A DNA stretch of 64,000 bases from Lonicera japonica (GCA_021464415.1 CM038469.1:60059650-60123649); one strand, 5' to 3'. Shown: positions 1-11,518, counted from the first letter of the stretch. Translations and numbers: made by a program. The notes: generated by a model from the letters alone, not told the origin.

Positions 1-96
1 TTTTTTTTTTGATAACCATGGGTATCGGGGCCCTACCCCCACTAATCCCATGAGACCCTGGTTACTCGACTGGGAGACGCCCCCCAGTGGCCCTGA
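1..96. other. left-edge sequence, not shared with the DRM intron
   Basis: A run of ten T followed by GC-richer DNA. The duplicated DRM block begins just after it at about position 97, so this piece marks the left limit of similarity to the intron at 27.7 kb. The T-run followed by GATA resembles the reversed tail of a LINE such as the one at 27165, but no coding remnant is visible in so short a piece. Confidence 0.3.
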
Positions 97-198
97 TTTT
101 TTTTATCCCTACAATTTCCATACTTAGGCTTATTTTAGTGCACGAGTCTAAGTCTATTGCCAAAATTTTGACTTTCCTTTTTTAATGTTCTCTTTCAG

Positions 199-630
199 GT
201 TGACACAGTAGCTTATCATCTCTCTGTGCTGAAAGACTTATTTCCGGGCGGTATTAACCTTCTCTCACTCTTCTCGGGTATCGGAGGTGCTGAAGTGGCC
301 CTTTACCGACTTGGTATCGCTCTAAAGAATGTTGTTTCAGTTGAGATTTCTGAAGTGAACCGAAACATAGTGAGGGGATGGTGGGAGCAAACGAACCAGA
401 AAGGGACCCTGATCCACATAGCTGATGTTCAATCCCTACACGGTGACCGACTTGAGCAGCTCATGAATTCATTTGGTGGGTTCGATCTGGTCATTGGTGG
501 GAGCCCGTGTAATAATCTGGCTGGTAGTAACCGGGTGAGCAGGGACGGTTTGGAGGGTGCAGAATCAGCACTCTTTTATGATTATTTTCGTATTTTGGAT
601 TTGGTTAAATGTATTATGAGTAAACAGTAG
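199..630 (+). CDS. DRM-type cytosine-5 methyltransferase, last exon only (second copy)
   Basis: An open 143-codon exon preceded by a polypyrimidine tract and AG acceptor (ends at 198) and closed by TAG. It encodes the C-terminal catalytic half of a domains-rearranged methyltransferase: SAM-binding motif I (FSGIGG), motif II (VSVEIS) and catalytic motif IV (GGSPCNN). In DRM proteins these lie C-terminal to motifs VI, IX and X. It differs from the complete gene's last exon at only six residues (A/P, V/I, H/D, L/F, E/D, E/Q) with no stop or frameshift. No other DRM exon is present to its left in the window. By itself it lacks the UBA domains and motifs VI-X, so it is not a working enzyme unless upstream exons exist beyond the edge. 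Confidence 0.75.
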   Translation, partial: VDTVAYHLSVLKDLFPGGINLLSLFSGIGGAEVALYRLGIALKNVVSVEISEVNRNIVRGWWEQTNQKGTLIHIADVQSLHGDRLEQLMNSFGGFDLVIGGSPCNNLAGSNRVSRDGLEGAESALFYDYFRILDLVKCIMSKQ

Positions 631-767
631 TAAGTTAATTCTTGGGGGATTAAAAAGGGTTAATTTTTTCCAGCTACATATGCCGTATGTACTGCCTTAA
701 GGTCCTTTTTTCCTTTATATTTATATATTTAGTTTTTTGATGTCTAAAGATTTTAAGCTGAATTCTA

Positions 768-773
768 AATAAA
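768..773 (+). terminator. AATAAA polyadenylation signal of DRM copy 1
   Basis: A canonical AATAAA lies 138 bp after the stop codon of the copy-1 exon, in sequence conserved with 28366-28371 in the complete gene. Confidence 0.5.
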
Positions 774-898
774 GGATATATGGTAAGTAGAATTTGAAGG
801 CTTGCTTGTGGTGTTGGATGTGGATTTAGTTTTGCTCTTGTTTTTGCATTGAATTTGAATGTAAATCCATGTAGCTCCTCTCCTGCAGCCAGGTGGGA

Positions 899-1135
899 CC
901 AAAGTTATGTTCATTGTAAGAATCCCAATCAAAAAAGCTAATTGGAGGATACTAGTCAAGAAAACAAGAAGCTACCAATTTTTCAAACGAAACCTTATTG
1001 CGTGCTGTGTGCAATTGGCTAATCATTTTGCTCATGGTTTGGCGAAAGTTCAGGTGGAGGCGGCCAACACGGTTTGGTTTGATAATTATCCAGAATGGAT
1101 CTTTTCGTTGGCTTCTTCAGATACTTTTGGTGCCT
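899..1135 (+). mobile_element. LINE remnant, RNase H-like C-terminal piece
   Basis: An open stretch begins right where DRM similarity stops. It reads ANHFAHGLAKVQVEA, then VWFDNYPEW and LASSD. This pattern (N-x-x-AH-x-LAK, aromatic W, LxxSD) is the end of the RNase H domain found in plant LINE polyproteins and related host genes. Only the last 60 or so residues are present, with no reverse transcriptase nearby, so it is a truncated fragment. The identification rests on motif memory, not a search. Confidence 0.5.
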
Positions 1136-1359
1136 CTTGTTTTTGCCGTTGCCGTTGCTGTTTTGTTTTGCTTGTTTTAGTGTTGATTTGCTTGATTTGT
1201 TGGTTGCTTTCAAAAAAAGAAAATTCTATAATTCTGATCTCGTTTGTTTTGAATTTTCATGAAAAGGAGGTCCGCATAATCATGCACTATAATTTTAAAT
1301 CTTTCTGCTAGACCTGATAAGTGAACGCATAATATCAATGAAAGATGAATTATTAATGC

Positions 1360-1680
1360 AAATCTTTCCAAAGTTTTGAGATATTTTATCCTCGTATGAT
1401 TTAAGAGGGAAGTTAAAAACTTGATTTTTTTAATTTTTTTTTGGGGTCACTTTTACGGTTTAAGGGGCAAATATAAATGGATACTAGCACTCGGATTGTG
1501 CAGGCTAGACCACATGGGTGAAAAAGGGATGCAGATGCTTTTTCTTGGTTGAAAATGACTAAATATTTGGAATGTGTCTTGAAATCTGGAATAACAGTTT
1601 TTTCCATAGTTTTTGTTTTATTCCCACTTCATACTAAGTTTAGTTTCTTGCTAAACTAGGTAACTAACCAATGTTTTTAT
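1360..1680 (+). repeat. 320-bp block shared with helicase intron (copy 1)
   Basis: This stretch is co-linear with 41490-41808 in the DEAD-box helicase gene, with scattered substitutions and small indels. A shared anchor is TTACGGTTTAAGGGGCAAAT. In the helicase the similarity stops about a dozen bases before an exon. No terminal repeats or coding sequence are visible, so it could be a captured intron piece or two copies of an unnamed dispersed repeat. Confidence 0.8.
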
Positions 1681-2014
1681 GCGTAAATGGTTTTGTTTAT
1701 ACGGAGGTAGGTGGAAGACCCGAATCTGCATCTTAACAAATATTGAACCCAAATTTTATACGTAATGTGTAGGAAGGTCTATTCTATGAAAATTTGAGGT
1801 CTTTGGGAAGCAAATTCTAGTTCCTGGCACGTTAAATTTTATAATCTAGACAGTGGGAATTAGTAGTAAAGAAGCTTACTCGCATGAAGAATAACACTTT
1901 GATTTCCAAGTCAAACATATTTCATAGAATGTTTTCACACTGGCATTCTTTTTTCTGAGATGCAGAGGATGATTAATTGTTTACCTTTCTTTCTTTTGTT
2001 GTTGTTATTGGCAG

Positions 2015-2695
2015 TTGGAGGCCTGTATCCACCCGGACCACCCCTTCTTTGAAGAACTCCGCGATCCTAACAATCACCTCCCCAATGGTCGCCCCTTGCC
2101 GCCCCTCTTCAACTTTAAGCCTCAAGGTAATATTTCCTTTTTAATCTACTTTTTCCAATTTTTAACTACTTTGTTGCCGCAAAAATAATTTCAGTAATGC
2201 TATGTGCGCATATTATATAAATTGGCGGGTCAGTTACCATAAGGTGTGAAAGTAAGTTAAAAAGTGAATTTAACTTTTGTTAAGAGTTTTTTTTAACAAA
2301 TTCAAAAAATAGTCACAATGAATCATATTTTATAAATTTCGATAAGTAGATTTTAAATATATATTTTTTTTATCTAATTTTAATTTTTGAATTTAAAGTT
2401 ATAGTATTTTAAAAGATTTATGAGAGAAAAAATAAAGTAAAATTGAATTTTGAAAAATGTGAAATAAAATTAATTTTTTGATAGAAATTTTAAAAATCTT
2501 GATTTTAAATTCTCGACTAAACACCTCCTAACCTTTTTGCGAATAGCATTACCGGAATAACTTTTCCTGACACTGATTTATCCTTCAAATTGAAAAATAC
2601 CGCATTCTGCAGAGCTGAAAGGAGCATCTCTAGAACTGCTGGCGAAACTCATACCGGAGCATGCTCGGAAGCAATGTCCTTTCCTCACTTTCTAG
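2015..2695 (+). pseudogene. SHAGGY/GSK3-like kinase, orphan last two exons
   Basis: Two exons with proper splice sites join in frame: 2015-2126 (37 codons) and 2613-2695 (27 residues, TAG). They read [36 protein letters not shown] and [20 protein letters not shown], the C-terminal tail of plant GSK3/SHAGGY-like kinases (ASK family), just after the kinase C-lobe. No kinase lobe, Gly-rich loop or HRD/DFG exon exists upstream; the 1.4 kb to the left holds DRM, LINE and helicase-intron pieces instead. A three-codon insertion repeats HP where the family has a single HPFF. It is best read as a gene fragment, though splicing signals and frame are intact. Confidence 0.8.
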
Positions 2696-4347
2696 GGTAC
2701 AAGCAACAATATTAACGTTATATATATATATATATAAACTGTGTGTGATCCGACTTCTCTCTCTTCTATTCTGACCGATAATGTCAAGAATACCCCTTGT
2801 TAGCTTCTTCTGTGGGTCTTTTTATGCGCAATTCATTTAAGTCCTTTTAAGGAAAAGGATTATCTAAAATACTGTAAGTTTTATTAAAACTTACGGTCAA
2901 ATATCAGCCATATATTTAGTTAAGGATAAATATTATTAAATTTTAATTTATTTTTATCATTAATAATATTTTAACCCATGTAAAATAGTAAATTCTATAT
3001 ATTTTAAGTAGTTATTTATTATTCTTTCATTAATCAATTAAATTAGTAATTTTGAAAAAAAAAAATAATTAGTAATTAGTAATTTTCATGTTTGAAATTT
3101 TAAGTATTTTATTTTTATTTGTATATAATCACTATACCAAACTTTATAAGAAAACAAGTTATAGTTTTAGCGATTCAATTAGCCGATTTCAATAGTTTTA
3201 ATAATATTAAAGCCTTTTTTATAAATATAAAAATATATTATATACTTGAGCATATCACGTTTCTAATTGGTAATGAAAAAATCTAATTTATCATTAATAT
3301 AAATGTCACATGATTGAGTGTTAAAGTCCAATTTTTTTGGACGTTTCAAACTGAGTATCTCAATTTTAGCGTAAAATTCACTTAACCACTTTTAATAGTT
3401 TAATAATTTTAAAGTCTCTTTAAAAATCTAAAAAAATATATATTATATACTTGAGTATATCCTATTTTTAATTGGTAATGGAGAATTCAATTTAACAATG
3501 ATGCAAAAATTAGATGAATGAATTTGTGTAAAAGACAAAAAAAAATATCCTTAATTTTGTAATTATGAATTTAATGAAAGTAGATTTTTTTCAAAATTAA
3601 ATACAGAGTTTGAGTAAGAATGGGTATCTTTCTCAGATTTGTGGTTAGAAATTATTTGTAAGTTTAAAAAACTTACAACGTCTTTCATGCTAGCAAAGTC
3701 CTTTATTTAACATTATGGGTTTGACTTCCGTTCACTCGCACATTGTGTCATGACTAATATTATCATTCCAACACGCATTTACCAGCCAATATCTGATTTT
3801 CCCTAGACCGCAGCAAATCTCTTGTAGATAAATTTATTATCACTAACATTCTCTTGATACTCGTCTAATAAAAACTCGCCTAACATCAAATAATGAAATG
3901 CTGTTGTGTTTTTAAATAAAGCATGGCTAATGAGTTTATTCACATGAACTTGGCTCAAATGAGAAAACTGTGTTGTTAAGTATTAATTTAGCATCAAGTA
4001 AAAAAAGGAGTGTTAAAATATGTTTTTAATTAAATTCTTAAAAAATGTTTTGTGTTATATTTGATAGGTGTAAATAACAAAGTCAATTAAAAAAAAGGGC
4101 TTTTATTTTGAATCTTTTGAAAGAGAGGCAATATTCATGTCTTTTTACTTTTTATCGTTTTCTTCTTTGCTATGAGAAGCTTGGGAAGAGCATCAGAGCT
4201 ATTATGGTTAATGGGATTTTATCTAGCCCGCAGTGGTAAACAAACACTTAAATTCACAATAAAACCGCGTACATAATTAAAATTTACACACTTACATAAT
4301 TTCATGACACCCAATTGTTTACCTTTACAAGGTATTCTCAACCGATT
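2696..4347. other. AT-rich intergenic DNA with a direct repeat
   Basis: No gene is seen. Stretches at about 3184-3306 and 3382-3506 are diverged direct copies, both containing TTATATACTTGAG and ending in TAATTGGTAATG. A short (TA)n lies near 2721. Confidence 0.5.
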
Positions 4348-4595
4348 CAAGGGCGTAGGCAGGGGGTCTAGCTGGACTGCAGCCCACCCCTAAATTTTTT
4401 TTTTTGCTTAGAATGTAGTAACATTTAACGTATTAGTCCAGCCTAATCCATTAAAATTTAGTTATAATATTTTAACTCAACCCAACCATTTTATAATCTC
4501 TTTCACCTAATTCAATACCCATTATTATTATTATTGTTGTTGTTCACTGTTGTTTTATAATATATGTATACACATTTGCTCATTGTTGTTTTTTA

Positions 4596-4635
<40 letters not shown>

Positions 4636-5125
4636 GTATATAAATTTATTTGCTGTTGTTTATAGAAATTCCGTCGTCTTCTTCTTCTTCTTCTTTTAAT
4701 TTCAACTTGCAAATGGAGTATTACAATTAATAAATAGTTTTATTATTCATATGTCCATTGATTGTTGTAATGTTATTTATTTATTGACTATTGTTCAATC
4801 TACTTAGTATATATTAGTAGATGGTTGTGGGTCACTACCCTATCCCCTCTTTTAGCTCTTATATTTTTTCCTTACTCTTTCTCTTGTCTCATTTTGCAAA
4901 ACAACAATGAATAAGCATTTTAATGAAGTGAGCATAGTAGTAAAAAAAAAAAAAACCTTACAAGTGAAAAAACAATGGCCAATTTAGTAATGGAATACTC
5001 GTTCTTTTTTAAACTTGCAGTGGTAAAATTTTCGTTAGTTTCTAATTTTAAACATGTTCATTTAAAATTGACTCATATCCTTTTAAATCAACCAACTCCT
5101 TACAAAACTCTTGGATCCGCCCTTG
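4348..5125. mobile_element. small DNA element bounded by CAAGGGCG / CGCCCTTG
   Basis: The left end CAAGGGCGTAGGC and right end GGATCCGCCCTTG are short inverted repeats. The interior is non-coding and AT-rich, with an (AT)n microsatellite around 4598-4632 and a TTC run near 4677. No target duplication could be made out, so the family is open and the boundaries approximate. Confidence 0.4.
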
Positions 5126-6849
5126 ACCTGCTTCTTTTTACTTTTTAACTTTCTAATTTATATTAAGTTTTCGTCCTTTTTTTTAATAATGCATACACTA
5201 CATGCATGTCCGTAACATGTACCGCATATATAAGTCTACTTTATAAAAAAAGTAACTGTTATACGTGCTCATATAAATAGCGGCTGTGTATAATATTAAT
5301 TTTTTTTTTCTAGAATTATATAAAAAAAAATAGTATGATATTGATATAATTGGGGAATTATTTTGGAGGCATTTGATTTGAAATGAATACTATCAAATAA
5401 ATGTGTTAAGAAAAATTCATTTTTCTTCGTTGTTAAGTAAAATGGTCTTGTTTCAAACAATTAATTAGTTCAGTTAAAGGTCTAAAACGACACAAAAATT
5501 CAAAAATGCATGATTCTTTTATGATTTTTAATCCTTTTTTTTTAAAATAGTGGATAAACTGCATGCGTGGGCAACGCACGTGTGAGATGTTTAGTGGTTA
5601 TGTACAATATTGATTATTTGTTTGTCTATGGCCATTAATATAGTAAGATATTTATATAATTAGGGAATTATTTTACGAGCATTTAATTTGGAATGAATGA
5701 TATTGCGTAGGCGTTTTATAAAAATTTATAAATGCATTATAAAAGGTTCTTTTTACTTTTTTATTTTATTTTAACTTTTCCAACTATTTTTTGCTTTCAA
5801 GTAATAGATACCCTGCACGCAATCACATGTTTATTTTTATTTTATTTTAACAACTTGTATTTGGAGGGATTCAAATACGGAATCTTCCGCTAAATAAATC
5901 GATCCCTCACAAAGATCTAATAAACTACTAGACCACTCCATATGGTTTGTTTAGTTTACAAAATAGAAAAAACCAACATATGTGCTCATATACATAGTGA
6001 CTATGTACATATTATTTTATTTATTTTTCTCTAAAATGTGTTCACATGGATTCAATGATACCATGTGAACACATTTAGCAAGTTTTTTATTTTTTTTCCT
6101 TTTTTTGGGAGGGGGTGGGGTGTAGTGTGTGTTATGTAAAAGTGAATTCCAACCATTAATTAGATCAATTAAAGGTCTAAAACGGGGGGAAAAATTAAAA
6201 TAAAATAAAATAAACTTTTTAAATGTTAATATACACATCTTCACATGTAAAATTTAAGATTTTATGAATAAACTCTACGTATGTTTAATTCGAATGCTAC
6301 GATGGTAGATACTTTTTGCATTATGTTATGATGGGTACTTATCTAAATTAACATATAGTTAAGTTTCAAGTGGTTGATTTAACATTTTAATTATATTTTT
6401 ATTGTGTCAAAATGACCAACCGTTCAATTTAAGATTTATTTTTTTTAGAATATGAACTATTTTTTTTAATTTTTTAAGTAATATAGGGTATTCACTATAA
6501 TGTATGCATGCATATCATAATAAGTTACTTATCATATTAAGCATCGTATATATAGTTAATATAACAATATTTGACGGATTATTACCCTTAAATACAACAA
6601 AAATATACAAATTTAAAGAGGTATCCATTATAATATATGGTGGAAACTACCAACCATCCTTCTACTCTAATTACTAACTAAATACGATATTTATTTTAAA
6701 TAAAATCTTAAAAACAATGCAGTCTATATGCATTGTAATATTTATTTCTTCGATGTTAATGTGATATTTCGATAAACTCTAGATATAAATTATAATATGA
6801 TATTAAGTTGAATATGATACATATTTTCGGGTTTATTTTCCTCTCATTC
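5126..6849. other. AT-rich intergenic DNA with diverged direct copies
   Basis: No gene is seen. Two motifs recur: a segment with AGGGAATTATTTT near 5339-5390 and 5651-5702, and one with AAAGGTCTAAAACG at 5461-5489 and 6155-6184. This suggests an old local duplication. A perfect hairpin lies at 6034-6076. Confidence 0.45.
6034..6076. repeat. perfect 16-bp inverted repeat, 11-base loop
   Basis: AAATGTGTTCACATGG (6034-6049) is followed by 11 bases and then its exact reverse complement at 6061-6076. No T-run or gene end adjoins it. Confidence 0.9.
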
Positions 6850-8415
6850 ACAGTTGATTTCGATTGAAGGGGGGAGGGGAGAAGGAAAAGGAAAAGGAAA
6901 TGAGTGATTTTTAATCACTCATTTAAATAAATTTATAGAGCGTAATGAAAAAGGAACAGAGATAATGGAAGTGATTGTCAATTCCCTTTATTCTTTCGTA
7001 TTGTTTGCTTCCAATATTATGAAGATCGAGTGGGAAGGAAAATATTTTAACGAAATATGTAAAATAAATTATTCATTTGCACCCTAAACATTGAACCTGA
7101 TTTTAAATTATACTTTAAACTTTAATTTATTTTACTTTATACCCCAATTTTTTAAAAATAATTTTAAATAGTCACTCCGTTAAGCTTCCGTCAATTTTGT
7201 AAAGATTCAAAAGAAGGGGAATAAAGGTAAATTTCCTTCTTGTCCTTCTCATCCTCCTCTTTCTTCTTCTTCTTCTTCTTCTTCTTCTTCTGCGGCCGGA
7301 ATTGCAATGGAATTTCCGGTCAGTGACCGTAACGTTTCGACGACGATCCCTCCAAGGCTTCAAGATGCCTATCTTCATTTATAGAGCGAGATACAGAGAG
7401 AGAGAAAGAAAGAGGTGAAATTCATCGATCTATGCAATCGACGCACAAGTTTTCGATTGCTCTAAGTCGATTCATTGTTAATGAATTGTTGATCATAGTA
7501 ATAATCTTAGATTATGAACCGGTTTGATAATCTGAGATATTCTTCAAATTTTAGCCGCTTCATTGCCGGCCTTTTGATCTTTATTCTTTATCATTCCTTT
7601 CAATTAATCTCCAATTTTCGGATTCCTATACAGTCGTGACTGTATCGCAAGTATCAACCAATCATCTTTCACCTTCTTCTTCTTCTGATCAAAAGATTCG
7701 TATACAGGAAATTGAAATGTGGAAAGATATTTTATTTTTTCTTTTCTTGGTATAGTGAAAAATAAATGATATTTAAGTGATCTTCCTCTACATTTAATGT
7801 TTTTTTATCTTTGTTGGGGATTTTTTCTTTCTAGTTCTCCGTAGCTTTTTATCTTTTTTGGGGGGATTTCGGCCGCTGACCTCCCGCTCTCCGGCGACTC
7901 CACTTTTGCCTCCATCAAAATCAAATTTAATTGTTAAGAATTTGAAGAAGAAGGTGGAGGAGGAGAAGGAAGAGGAGGAGGAGGAGGAGGAAATTTACCT
8001 TTGCGCTTCATTTTTTTCTTCTTATGTTAACGTGAGATAAGATGGACGGAATGTTAATGGAGTTGGCATTTAAAATAATTTTTTAAAATTTGGAGTATAA
8101 GATATAATAAATTGAAATTTTGGGTTCAACTTAAAATTTAGTACAAAGTTCAAGGTGCAAATGGATCATTTAATCAAATATTTATCATCTTCCAAATTTA
8201 ACTATAATTTGCTAATAATATATTAAACCAAATTCCATTCCTTTATTTTATTCTGATTATCCAAACAAGAATTATTTTTCTTATTTTTTTTTCATCCTTA
8301 ATTATCTAAACAATAATAAAAAAAAAACATTCATTTTTAATTCATTTCATTCTATTCCTTCTCCTTCTCCTTCTAATTAATCATTTCATTTCTCTCCCCT
8401 TAATCTAAACAGGTG
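6850..8415. mobile_element. outer inverted-repeat element enclosing a second one
   Basis: Purine-rich sequence at about 6865-6960 (AGGGGAGAAGGAAAAGGAAA) is matched in reverse complement by 8335-8410. Boundaries are fuzzy and no target duplication is identified. It encloses the clearer element at 7075-8162. Confidence 0.35.
7075..8162. mobile_element. 1.09-kb non-autonomous element with long terminal inverted repeats
   Basis: The left end ATTTGCACC and the following 130 bp or so match the reverse complement of the right end (GGTGCAAAT at 8154-8162), imperfectly but throughout. Long imperfect inverted repeats without a transposase suggest a Mutator-like non-autonomous element. The interior has mirror-image TTC/GAA runs (about 7259-7290 and 7940-7990) next to GCGGCCG. 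No matching 8-9 bp target duplication is visible. Confidence 0.6.
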
Positions 8416-10655
8416 TGAGAAAGGAATAAAATAAATAAACAGAGAGAATTGACAATTCCTCCTGTTTTCTTTTATGTAGTCCTTGAAAAAAATCCGTCCA
8501 TACATGTCAATAAAAATAGGGAGTTTTTAAATACACCCACCAAATCTTTCTTCTCACCCACCTTGAAACTCACCCCACAAATTTTTTTTAATTCATGTAA
8601 ACTCACCCCACCTTAGTTTGAAAAGCCAAACACATACTTAAAATATTTTTTAAATCATCTCTCTATTTCATCTCGTTTCAAGCTCTTCGACAATTCAAAT
8701 TGCCGCCGGCGAGATGCCGGCTAATGATAATTACGCCCAACTGTGCCATTGTAAATGGCAATAAATTAATCCAACACAAGGAAAAAGTGGTATAGGAGAT
8801 TGAGGAAGGTAAACTGAGAAAGGAAAGAAAGGAATTGAAGAAACCCTGAACTGCAAAGTCGAAAATAGTCAAGTCTTCTCTAATTTTCTTCCTGCTAAGG
8901 AATTTCAAAATTTCCTGTTTTTAAACGGTAAATACGTATGCATGTTTGTGTGTGTATATATGCTTTACTCTTTATTTGATTTTGCTATGAAATATATATA
9001 TATTTAAAAAATTATCTCTTTATTTCCCGTTGAACAAAGAGAAAATTCACTGCACCCTATCTCCCATTTTCCAAATTCCAAGTATGGCCAAACTCTAGAT
9101 TCGTACAACAAATATTTTTTTTGGGGAAGAAGCGCAGTTTTGAGCCATAGGTTTGGGTTGGCAAAGGAGGAGAAGAGGAGTTGCAGCGCATTGTTAGTGG
9201 TTGCAGTGAAGAGGTGTACCTGCCGCTGTTTAGGCTTTTCTATATCAGTACTTGGTCACAAGGCTGTTGACGCTGGAACTTGAGGGGAGGTGCCGGAGGA
9301 CTTATGGGAAGAAATGGAGGTGCCGAAAAAAGAGGCGCAGTGGGCGGGAGCAAATAATGAGTAATTATGATGAGGGTTGTTTGGATAGGTAATTTGAGTT
9401 TTTAATCAAACTTTTAAAAAATAAATCGGGGTCAAAAGAATAATTACGTGGGTTTAAACAAGATTAGCCTAAAAATAACTACCTTTTACATTTTACTTTT
9501 CTTTTTTTTTTATTTGTACAATCCAAACCAACAGTTAAGAAATAAGTTCAAATTCTTATAAAATTGTGGACCTAGTGAAAAAAAAAACTTAAAAAGAAGA
9601 AAGAAGAAGAATAGTGTAATTATTGACATACTTGTAAGTACTATAAGGGTGCGTTTCTTTCATTGTCTAAATCTAAATGTTAAATATGAAGATTGGTTCT
9701 GAAGTCTAACAACTAAATTTGGAAATTTTATTTTTTTTGTTTTTGAATGTCATATCTAAATATATATTAAAAATGTGATTGGACCGTTTTATCCTTTATC
9801 CTTTATACTACTATTATTATTACTAGATTCTAACCCGTGCATCAATTTATATTTTACAAATTTATTTGTACTATAAAAAAACACAAATTCAATTCAATTG
9901 TCTAATTTAATACGTGTGAACTCTTGGTAAACAATGCGAATGACATGATCAAGAAATAAAAATGAAACACACATTCTTTACAATGAAGTATTTATGTAAA
10001 AAGATTTCATATACTTGCAAGATCTAGTGTGTATAGAAATTACCCTGTAACTCCTTGAATGATAAATGAATTACATTATAACTTTCACTTGGCGCATAAT
10101 TAAGTATGTGCTAAAGATTGGTATAACTAATACTACTGTTAATTTAGAAACTCCGGTCTCTAATATTATAAAGGAAACTAAAAATCACAGTAAGGTACCA
10201 TTCTATGTCACATTTTGCCATCCTGGTCCGTTTGTATGTTTTAATTTTTTGATTGACTTTCCGATTGAAACTTCTTTTTTGTTAATATATATACACAACG
10301 CAATAACAATAAAAATGCTAATGGAAAAATAAAAAATAATAATAATATTGATCGGTGATATTAAAATGTAAAAAAAAGGAAAAAAAGAATAAGAGGCCTT
10401 ACAAACATTAGCAAGAGAACCATATTATCTAAATGAGCAATTAATAATGGTACATGAAATACATCAAAGTGCAAATAATTTATGCATCATGTAGTGCAAT
10501 TTTAGCAACCTAAAAAAATATTTTCCTTGGAGCTACACGTGTAATATATTTATACATGCATGGAGAAATAGAAGAGGATAAAGAGTTAGAGAAAGCAAAG
10601 TGGCTTTTGTTGGTTGGACTCTTCGTGAGCTGATATTTGAAACCCTTGGACTTTT
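8416..10655. other. intergenic DNA, nothing recognised
   Basis: AT-rich sequence with a GC-richer patch at about 9130-9360. Short open frames on both strands show no family motif. Confidence 0.4.
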
Positions 10656-11518
10656 GGGATGTGTTTGTCGAGCGGGATTATAAGCGGAATATGATTAATT
10701 AATTTTATCTGGTGTTTGTTGTCGGAGAGAATAGGATAAATAAATCCTGTCATGTGTTTGGCGCAAGGGTGGATAGGATATTTTAATCCCATCCCACGTT
10801 TGGCTCAACACGGGACTGGATAGCATTTGGGATTAATTATCATTTTATCCTTTTATAACCGGATAAATATATACCACCCTTATAGGTGGTATTATTTTAT
10901 CCCATGATTGCCGGATAACAAAATGAATATAAAAATTAATTTTTTTTAATCTTTTTCTTTATACCTTTTAAATAATCAAATTTATTAATGAAAATTTTCA
11001 ACCACCCAAAATCACAATAACTCAACTAACAAAATTCATTTCTTTTATAATATGGCATTTTTTTTTATTAAATGAAGATATTTATAAGAAACTTTAATTT
11101 TAGAAAAAATGGTAACATTAGAATTTGAAATTATACCGAATGCCTAATTCGTAAATATTGTATGTGATATAAATGTTTTCTCTCAAAAGAGTTTTTTATG
11201 AAACTTATTTATAAATAGAAGAATTGCACTAGTTAAAAAAAATTGTGCACAACAATTAAAAGTCCTTATATTTTTAAAAGAAAAGTAAGTTGTATTATAT
11301 AATATATGGACTTGTAATACGGAACTCCATTAAATACAAAGTTTATTAAATCTTTATCCGACTAATCCTTATCCTGTCCGATCCACTTAATTCTTATCCG
11401 ACTAATTCATTTGCTATACTATCCCACATAATTCCTATCAGACTAATTCCGACTCTTATCTTATCCGGCCCTTATCCTATCCTATACTACCTCCTTATTC
11501 GGCGTGCCAAACACACCC
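10656..11518. mobile_element. 863-bp element with GGGTGTGTTTGG-type inverted ends
   Basis: The left end GGGATGTGTTTG and right end CCAAACACACCC are near-perfect inverted repeats. Subterminal regions are rich in TTATCC/GGATAA units in opposite orientations (about 10730-10920 and 11340-11490). No transposase is present. The ends resemble MITEs of the PIF/Harbinger or hAT type; the target duplication is unclear. Confidence 0.6.

Larger units (their letters stand above)
97..898 (+). repeat. duplicated DRM 3' block, copy 1 (intron end, last exon, 3' UTR)
   Basis: This block matches 27693-28459 in the complete DRM gene: the end of the last intron, the whole last exon and the 3' UTR with its AATAAA. 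Similarity ends in both copies at the same motif, GCAGCCAGGTGGGACCAA. Copy 1 has about 35 extra bases before that motif. The block is either the tail of a tandem DRM gene lying left of the window or a detached gene fragment; the window cannot decide. Confidence 0.85.

Noticed and set aside
97..2695. Helitron carrying the gene fragments
   Set aside because: No convincing 5' TC start or 3' hairpin with CTRR end was found; kept only as a hypothesis in the mosaic finding.
7172..7378. Minus-strand open frame very rich in arginine
   Set aside because: It is the translation of the TTC microsatellite inside the 7075-8162 element; no domain and no conserved start.
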